Shown: positions 59,191 through 64,000 of the stretch, piece after piece
Position numbering within the stretch: position 1 is the first letter of the stretch
Layout: every line of letters begins with the position of its first letter
Assembly: GCF_002959855.1 (NCBI RefSeq)
Contig: NZ_PPDB01000001.1
Span: forward strand, 248,001 to 312,000
DNA length: 64,000 nt
DNA from: Veillonella denticariosi JCM 15641
Lineage (GTDB): Bacteria; Bacillota; Negativicutes; Veillonellales; Veillonellaceae
Direction: 5' to 3'
Made by a program: the position numbers and the translations under genes
Notes under the pieces: generated by a model
The model's database searches: none
What the model was told of the DNA's origin: nothing
The model's input: the letters and a program-made list of their open reading frames with translations, nothing else

Positions 59191-60297
59191 TTATACATTG
59201 AAACGGAAATGTGTTACGTCGCCGTCCTTCATGACGTAATCTTTGCCTTCCAGGCGTACAAGTCCTTTTTCCTTAGCGGCGTTCTGACTGCCGCAAGCTT
59301 GTAAGTCATCAAAGGATACAATTTCAGCACGGATAAAGCCTTTTTCGATGTCGGAGTGGATTTTACCGGCCGCCTGTGGAGCTTTTGTACCGTTTACGAT
59401 GGTCCAGGCACGAGCCTCCATTTCGCCGGCCGTGAAGTAATTGATGAGGCCTAAGAGAGCATAGCTTGCTTTGATGAGTTTAGTCAAACCGGATTCGGAA
59501 AGACCGAGGTCCTCTAAGAATGCAGCGGCTTCTTCATCGGATAATTCGGCGATTTCGGATTCGATACGGGCGGATACGACTACGATGCCGGATCCTTCCG
59601 CTTTTGCGTATTCCTCCACGCGTTTTACGTACTCGTTAGCGGAGTAATCGGATACTTCGTCTTCGGATATATTGGCCACATAGAGGGATGGCTTAGCCGT
59701 GAGCAAAGTCAATTCCTTGATCATATCCAATTCGTCTTCGTCGAGACCTTGGGCACGAACCGGCTTTGCCTCTCCGAGACCTTCGATGATGCGTTCCAAC
59801 AATGGTAGTTCGGCACGAGCTTCTTTATCGCCGGATTTAGCGATTTTTTCGATGCGTTGCTTCCGTTTTTCTACGGATTCGAGGTCGGCCAGGCACAGTT
59901 CGGTATTGATGATTTCAATATCGCGAATCGGATCGATAGAACCCGATACATGTGTGATGTTAGGGTCGTCGAAACAACGGATTACCTGTGCAATCGCATC
60001 CACTTGACGAATGTGACTGAGGAATTTGTTGCCCAGACCTTCGCCCTTAGATGCGCCCGCTACGAGTCCTGCAATATCTACGAAGCGCATCGCTGCGGGC
60101 AGGATACGTTTGGAACCGAACATGTCCGCCAATACTTGTAGACGATCGTCAGGCACGTCTACAACGCCCACATTCGGCTCGATTGTGCAGAACGGATAAT
60201 TCGCCGCTTCCGCACCGGCCTTGGTAATTGCGTTGAATAATGTACTTTTACCGACATTTGGGAGTCCTACAATGCCTACTTCTAAATTTGTGCTCAT
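59191..60297 (-). CDS. ychF: Ribosome-binding ATPase YchF
   Basis: A 368-residue Obg-family P-loop protein that prefers ATP. It has [30 protein letters not shown], the switch [17 protein letters not shown], then a coiled-coil insertion and the C-terminal TGS-like domain ending DVTHFRFNV. The non-canonical NxxE base motif expected for ATP use appears as NISEDE. The ATG at 60297 follows AAAGGTGG; the extended frame to 60360 has no site. It acts in translation and stress responses. Single gene. Confidence 0.96.
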   Translation of the reverse strand: MSTNLEVGIVGLPNVGKSTLFNAITKAGAEAANYPFCTIEPNVGVVDVPDDRLQVLADMFGSKRILPAAMRFVDIAGLVAGASKGEGLGNKFLSHIRQVDAIAQVIRCFDDPNITHVSGSIDPIRDIEIINTELCLADLESVEKRKQRIEKIAKSGDKEARAELPLLERIIEGLGEAKPVRAQGLDEDELDMIKELTLLTAKPSLYVANISEDEVSDYSANEYVKRVEEYAKAEGSGIVVVSARIESEIAELSDEEAAAFLEDLGLSESGLTKLIKASYALLGLINYFTAGEMEARAWTIVNGTKAPQAAGKIHSDIEKGFIRAEIVSFDDLQACGSQNAAKEKGLVRLEGKDYVMKDGDVTHFRFNV

Positions 60298-60689
60298 GGT
60301 ACCACCTTTGATATACATAATACATAATGCCACATGGAATATGTGGACGATTTCGTTCATTGTGAAGGCTTATAGCAATGATTCGTTACAAACCTTATCA
60401 AATAAATATTATATCATACTAATACGATGGAGTTGCTCTATAAATTTAGAATAGATTATTTAGAAGTGCTATAAAGAAGTGCTATAATATAAATAGAGTT
60501 AAATATGTTACCTCAAGAAATTTGATAAGTTCATATTAAAATATAGGATTAATATAGATTTTTATTCGCCGTAACTATATAGATATAATTTATAGGTGTA
60601 TATATTAATAGGGTATAGAATGTATCCAATTATGTTAATATATATTTCTAAAACTATATTGTGAAAGCTAATAGGAAAGGAAGTTAAGT
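60298..60689. other. AT-rich region between ychF and cfa
   Basis: 392 bp with no gene. It contains a tandem 13-bp repeat with two extended -10-like elements (60462-60488) and a CRP-like half-site TTGTGAAAGC (60658-60667) 23 nt before cfa. Confidence 0.5.
60462..60488 (+). promoter_or_regulatory. Tandemly duplicated -10 region upstream of cfa
   Basis: AGAAGTGCTATAA occurs twice without a gap (60462-60474, 60475-60487), each holding TGCTATAA; the second completes TGCTATAAT, an extended -10. The leader would be about 195 nt. Confidence 0.55.
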
Positions 60690-61862
60690 ATGTTTTCCAA
60701 ACTATTTGATAGTTTCTTAGTCCATTATTTAGAACGTTTCAATGATCATTGTTTTACCGTAAAAATTGGAGATAATGAATATACGATCGGTGACGGAGAA
60801 TCCGAGTTTACCGTCATCGTTAATCGCGATATTCCAAAGAAGGATTTGTTAATATCCGCAGAACTCGCCCTAGGTGAAGCGTATATGCGTAAAGATATCG
60901 AAATTGAAGGGGATTTATTTAAAGCGCTTTGTGTAGTCCTTGGTCATGTAGGAAAGGACTCTATCAATCGGAAGGTACTTAGCTCGCTCTTTAATGCAGG
61001 TCTTAAAAAGAAAGATCAAAAACAACAAGTATCTTCTCATTATGATTTAGGCAATGAATTCTATAAATTATGGCTTGATGAAACCATGAGCTATTCCTGT
61101 GCGTATTTTAAGCATGACGATGATAGTCTCAAAGATGCGCAATATCAAAAGGTTCATCATATTCTCGATAAATTATACTTAAAAGAGGGAATGACCTTGC
61201 TTGATATCGGTTGTGGATGGGGATTCCTTCTCATTGAGGCGGCCCGTAAATACGGTGTTAAGGGCTATGGGTGTACTCTGTCCGAAGAACAATGGAAAAA
61301 GGGGCAGGAACGCATCAAAGAATATGGCCTTGAAGGACAGGTTGAGATTGAGCTTATAGATTATCGCGACGTAGCGGCTTCCGGGCGTACCTTTGACCGC
61401 ATTGTCAGCATCGGCATGCTTGAACATGTAGGACGTCCCAATTTTCCTCTGTATATGGAGGACGCTTCGGACATGCTTAAAAACGGCGGTTTATTCCTGC
61501 TCCATTACATCAGTGATCCTTCTGAAAAGGAAACAAGTGCCTGGATTCGTAAATATATCTTCCCGGGCGGATGTTTGCCGTCCCTTCGCGAAATGGTCAG
61601 TCTCGCTTATGACTATGATATGAATGTCATCGATGTTGAAAGTTTACGGTATCACTATTATAAGACTTTAATGCATTGGTATAACAATTTTCAAGGCGTC
61701 CGTGAGCAAGTAGAAGCGAAACGGGGCAGTGAATTCGTACGTATGTGGGATCTGTATCTTTGCGGATGTGCGGCAGGTTTCTACATCGGTAATATGGACT
61801 TGCATCAAATTCTGATGACAAAAGGTGTTACGAACGAGTTGCCGTTAACACGTTGGTATTAA
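60690..61862 (+). CDS. cfa: Cyclopropane-fatty-acyl-phospholipid synthase
   Basis: A 390-residue S-adenosylmethionine-dependent enzyme that adds a methylene bridge to unsaturated acyl chains of membrane lipids. It has HYDLGNEFYKLWLD (117-130), MSYSCAYF (133-140), the SAM loop LDIGCGWGFL (171-180) and IVSIGMLEHVGRPNFPLYM. The length is typical. The modification stiffens membranes against acid and other stress. AGGAAAGG lies before the ATG. Its terminator follows directly. Confidence 0.95.
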   Translation: MFSKLFDSFLVHYLERFNDHCFTVKIGDNEYTIGDGESEFTVIVNRDIPKKDLLISAELALGEAYMRKDIEIEGDLFKALCVVLGHVGKDSINRKVLSSLFNAGLKKKDQKQQVSSHYDLGNEFYKLWLDETMSYSCAYFKHDDDSLKDAQYQKVHHILDKLYLKEGMTLLDIGCGWGFLLIEAARKYGVKGYGCTLSEEQWKKGQERIKEYGLEGQVEIELIDYRDVAASGRTFDRIVSIGMLEHVGRPNFPLYMEDASDMLKNGGLFLLHYISDPSEKETSAWIRKYIFPGGCLPSLREMVSLAYDYDMNVIDVESLRYHYYKTLMHWYNNFQGVREQVEAKRGSEFVRMWDLYLCGCAAGFYIGNMDLHQILMTKGVTNELPLTRWY

Positions 61863-61892
61863 GTAAGCGTAAAAAGAGGTTTATAGGATAAA

Positions 61893-61924
61893 AAAAGAGA
61901 CCATCTTAGGGAGGTCTCTTTTAA
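61893..61924 (+). terminator. Terminator of cfa
   Basis: AAAAGAGACC pairs perfectly with GGTCTCTTTT around 10 nt. Confidence 0.85.
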
Positions 61925-61934
61925 TATGTATGAA

Positions 61935-61975
61935 AAAAGATCCTCATCTATTTAACTCGATGAGGACCTTTTTTA
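61935..61975 (-). terminator. Terminator of ddh
   Basis: AAAAGATCCTCATC pairs with GATGAGGACCTTTT (one mismatch) around 10 nt; on the minus strand it ends in a T-run just after the ddh stop codon. Confidence 0.8.
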
Positions 61976-62947
61976 TTATAGAGAATGTGCTCTTAATTCT
62001 TCGGCAGATTGTGTGGAAATCCAAGCCGGTGGAATATCGAATACGGTGTAGCAACCTGTGCCGCCGTGTTTAGCGAGGCGATAGATACCGCGTGCGTAGG
62101 CAACGAGAACGGAGCCTGTGAATTCAGGGTTGGAGTCAAGTTTTAAGGAGTACTCGACAACGTGACGTGTGCCGTCTGTGCTTTCACCGGAGCGAAGAAC
62201 AAAACCGCCATGTGGAATTCCCTTATGGTCACGATCGAGTTCCTCTTGAGAGATGAAGTGAACCACGGTTTCATAGCCTACGAAATAGTTTTCCATAGTT
62301 TTGATTTCGTTTTCAATTTTTGATTTGTCCGCATCAGGGGCAGCCACTACGTAGCAGTCGCGAAGGTGCCCCTTGTATGCGTCAACCTCAGGTGTTTCAC
62401 CGTTGCGGATCGCTTCGAGATATTCCTCTTTAGGGCATGTGTATTGACGAGCATCAACGACGCCTTCGATACGGCGAATTGCATCGGAGTGTCCTTGCGA
62501 TACGCCGCGGCCCCAGAATGTGTAGGATTTGCCTTTCGGCAAGATGCTTTCAGCATATACACGTTGCAAGGAGAACATACCCGGATCCCAACCGCAGGAA
62601 ATCAATGTAGCTGTTTTAGCCTCTTTAGCCACCTTGTCTACATTGGCGAAGTGTTCAGGAATACGTGCGTGAGTATCGAAAGAATCGATACAGTTGAAGT
62701 ATTTGGATACCATCGGTGTCTGTTCGATAAGGTCCGTTGCGCTGCCGCCGCAAAGAACCATAACATCGATTTTCCCTTTGAAGTTAGGTAGATCTTCCAT
62801 TGTATAGGTCGGAATACCGGAAACAGTTTTAAGACCTTTTCGGCGAGAGAATACGCCAACAAGTTCCATGTCCGGTTGTAATTTAACAGATGCTTCTACG
62901 CCACGGCCCAAATTGCCGTAGCCGACGATGCCGATACGAATATTCAT
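61976..62947 (-). CDS. ddh: meso-Diaminopimelate D-dehydrogenase
   Basis: A 323-residue NADPH-dependent enzyme that makes meso-diaminopimelate from tetrahydrodipicolinate in one step, for lysine and peptidoglycan. It has a Rossmann start IRIGIVGYGNLGRGVE, DSFDTHARIPEHF, CGWDPGMFSLQRVYAE, GRGVSQGHSDAIRRI and GGTGCYTVFDIPPAWIS, all diagnostic of Ddh. AGGAGG precedes the ATG. It indicates a DAP-type wall. Single gene. Confidence 0.96.
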   Translation of the reverse strand: MNIRIGIVGYGNLGRGVEASVKLQPDMELVGVFSRRKGLKTVSGIPTYTMEDLPNFKGKIDVMVLCGGSATDLIEQTPMVSKYFNCIDSFDTHARIPEHFANVDKVAKEAKTATLISCGWDPGMFSLQRVYAESILPKGKSYTFWGRGVSQGHSDAIRRIEGVVDARQYTCPKEEYLEAIRNGETPEVDAYKGHLRDCYVVAAPDADKSKIENEIKTMENYFVGYETVVHFISQEELDRDHKGIPHGGFVLRSGESTDGTRHVVEYSLKLDSNPEFTGSVLVAYARGIYRLAKHGGTGCYTVFDIPPAWISTQSAEELRAHSL

Positions 62948-63139
62948 ATTAGCCTCCTATATATAATTAAAGTAAATTCCATTGAATATTATAGCATAGA
63001 ATGAGTGCTTTTAATAATATTCTATAGAATATTATTAGAGGATATTTAAAGGTATAATCGCCTAATTATATTTTGCACAACTATATCGATACATAGCGCC
63101 TGGTTATGGATTAAAAAGAAAACATCATATGTCCAAGAA

Positions 63140-63170
63140 TTGACACATACACCCTCTGGACGGATAGAAT
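63140..63170 (+). promoter_or_regulatory. Predicted promoter of the autotransporter-like gene
   Basis: TTGACA (63140-63145) and TAGAAT (63165-63170) with a 19-nt spacer, about 45 nt before the start codon. The preceding 190 bp after ddh hold nothing recognisable. Confidence 0.5.
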
Positions 63171-63213
63171 AAAAGTAGATATTTATTGTGTGTACGTTTG
63201 AGGAGGTCAGCAC

Positions 63214-64000
63214 ATGAAAAGGACTACATATATTGCCGTTATAGCGGCATTGCTTATTACGGGTGCCAGCGCAGATGTTATGGTATCGGCTACGACGATT
63301 ACGAGTCATACGGACGGTAAATCCATCGGACTTAATTTGTGGGGAGAGACGCGGCACTATACGGATGATGTGACTGTAGATGTATCGGGGATGGGCGTGA
63401 ATGGTACAAAATACCATAACAATGTAACGGCTATTTATGCGCTTGATGGAACGCAGGTGGCATTGGATAAAAATGTAACGATAAAGGTTAAAAATCCTGC
63501 TCCGGCTGAAAGCGGAGCTCAGCGAAGACCTGATTTAGCGCATTATTATATGAGCGGTATCTATGCCGGCTATGGCGGTCTGACCAGTGACGGCAATAAT
63601 GACGATACTCGCGTTAACGTAAAAGGAAATGCCGATATAGATGTGGTCGGTGTCGGTTTACAGGCAAATAAAGACGGATATATTCGCGTTCTCGGCGGTG
63701 CAGATGTTAAAACACATCCGCTGGATACTTCGGATACATATTCCGCACTTTCAGAGGAAGGTTTTGTTTACGTGAATACCGGGATGGATGGTTTGCATCC
63801 GGGGAAAAATGATGTGAAGATGTACGGTAATGTAGGGTTTATTAATAAGAATTACGGCATTGAAGTGAATCCTCATAATCATGGATCCGAAATTTCTTTG
63901 GGGTTAACAACGCCTAATTCTAAATTGGTTGGCGGTGTACTTAATGAATTTGATGAAAGTAATAACAATCCATATCATGGCGGTTTAAGATTATATTTGC
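63214..64000 (+). CDS. Autotransporter-like secreted protein, N-terminal part (partial)
   Basis: The reading frame is open from the ATG at 63214 (GAGGAGG at 7 nt) to the window edge, giving 262 residues. It starts with a signal peptide (MKRTTYIAVIAALLITGASA) followed by beta-rich, Gly/Asn/Asp-rich sequence with repeated short strands (VTVDVSGMGVNG, VTIKVKNPAP, RVNVKGNADIDVVGVGLQ, FVYVNTGMDGL), as in autotransporter passengers of the Negativicutes. The beta-barrel that would prove a type V secretion protein lies beyond the edge. It is probably a surface adhesin. Confidence 0.8.
   Translation, partial: MKRTTYIAVIAALLITGASADVMVSATTITSHTDGKSIGLNLWGETRHYTDDVTVDVSGMGVNGTKYHNNVTAIYALDGTQVALDKNVTIKVKNPAPAESGAQRRPDLAHYYMSGIYAGYGGLTSDGNNDDTRVNVKGNADIDVVGVGLQANKDGYIRVLGGADVKTHPLDTSDTYSALSEEGFVYVNTGMDGLHPGKNDVKMYGNVGFINKNYGIEVNPHNHGSEISLGLTTPNSKLVGGVLNEFDESNNNPYHGGLRLYL

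Overview
The window looks like chromosomal DNA from a member of the Negativicutes (diderm Firmicutes), most likely Veillonella or a close relative. This is inferred from gene content and was not tested by a search. Firmicute traits include strong AGGAGG ribosome binding sites, a glmS ribozyme, a cdaA-cdaR-glmM locus, DUF951 and meso-diaminopimelate dehydrogenase. Traits of a cell with an outer membrane include an autotransporter-like passenger starting at the right edge and a secreted beta-helix protein. There are no rRNAs, tRNAs, CRISPR arrays, prophages or insertion sequences; nearly everything is ordinary core or metabolic sequence.

Layout, left to right. 1-2.6 kb: a heterodimeric ABC exporter, its second half running off the edge. 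2.8-8.4 kb: an ECF-type S component, then methionine synthesis (PLP trans-sulfuration enzyme, MalY/PatB lyase, MetA, MetY). 8.7-10.3 kb: a PepSY protein and the biotin transporter BioY. 10.4-13.8 kb: a metal-homeostasis operon of a COG0523 GTPase, a permease with its own P-loop domain, and a YcgQ-like protein. 14-19 kb: PepD, then pncB-nadE-asparaginase. 19.3-23.9 kb: CbiZ, MscS channel, D,D-carboxypeptidase, YfbR-like nucleotidase and QueG. 24-31 kb: a three-subunit molybdenum hydroxylase with the accessory genes of the selenium-dependent molybdenum hydroxylase system (YqeC, MocA-like, YqeB, XdhC-like). 31-35.9 kb: cdaA-cdaR, a flavoprotein and glmM. 36-38.4 kb: an amino-acid racemase and a secreted beta-helix protein, lying between glmM and glmS. 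38.6-42.2 kb: glmS ribozyme, glmS, trpS. 42.3-46 kb: a polar amino-acid ABC transporter. 46-48.3 kb: UspA, a zinc-type ArsR regulator and an AEC carrier. 48.6-50.8 kb: modABC. 50.9-53.5 kb: TPP riboswitch, thiD and a fused thiM-thiE. 53.6-54.5 kb: rubrerythrin with a remarkable leader. 54.8-57.2 kb: DUF951, selD, yedF and DUF3343. 57.4-63 kb: gene remnant, HxlR-nitroreductase, CsbD, YchF, Cfa, Ddh. 63.2 kb to the end: autotransporter-like N-terminus.

How the genes connect. ModABC (molybdate), SelD/YedF/DUF3343 (selenium) and the 24-31 kb hydroxylase cluster together supply most of what a labile-selenium molybdenum hydroxylase needs. CbiZ and QueG both touch cobalamin. The cdaA-glmM-glmS axis links c-di-AMP to cell-wall precursor supply, and glmS is controlled by a metabolite-sensing ribozyme.

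The most unusual structure is not a gene. Between a good promoter and the start codon of rubrerythrin lie about twelve short palindromes (54182-54476) spaced about 24 nt apart. Their arms differ from one to the next but stay self-complementary around a constant ACTT core (AAGU in the mRNA). A second hairpin string with GT-rich linkers (8502-8620) and a 22-bp repeat array (19266-19345) resemble it in style.
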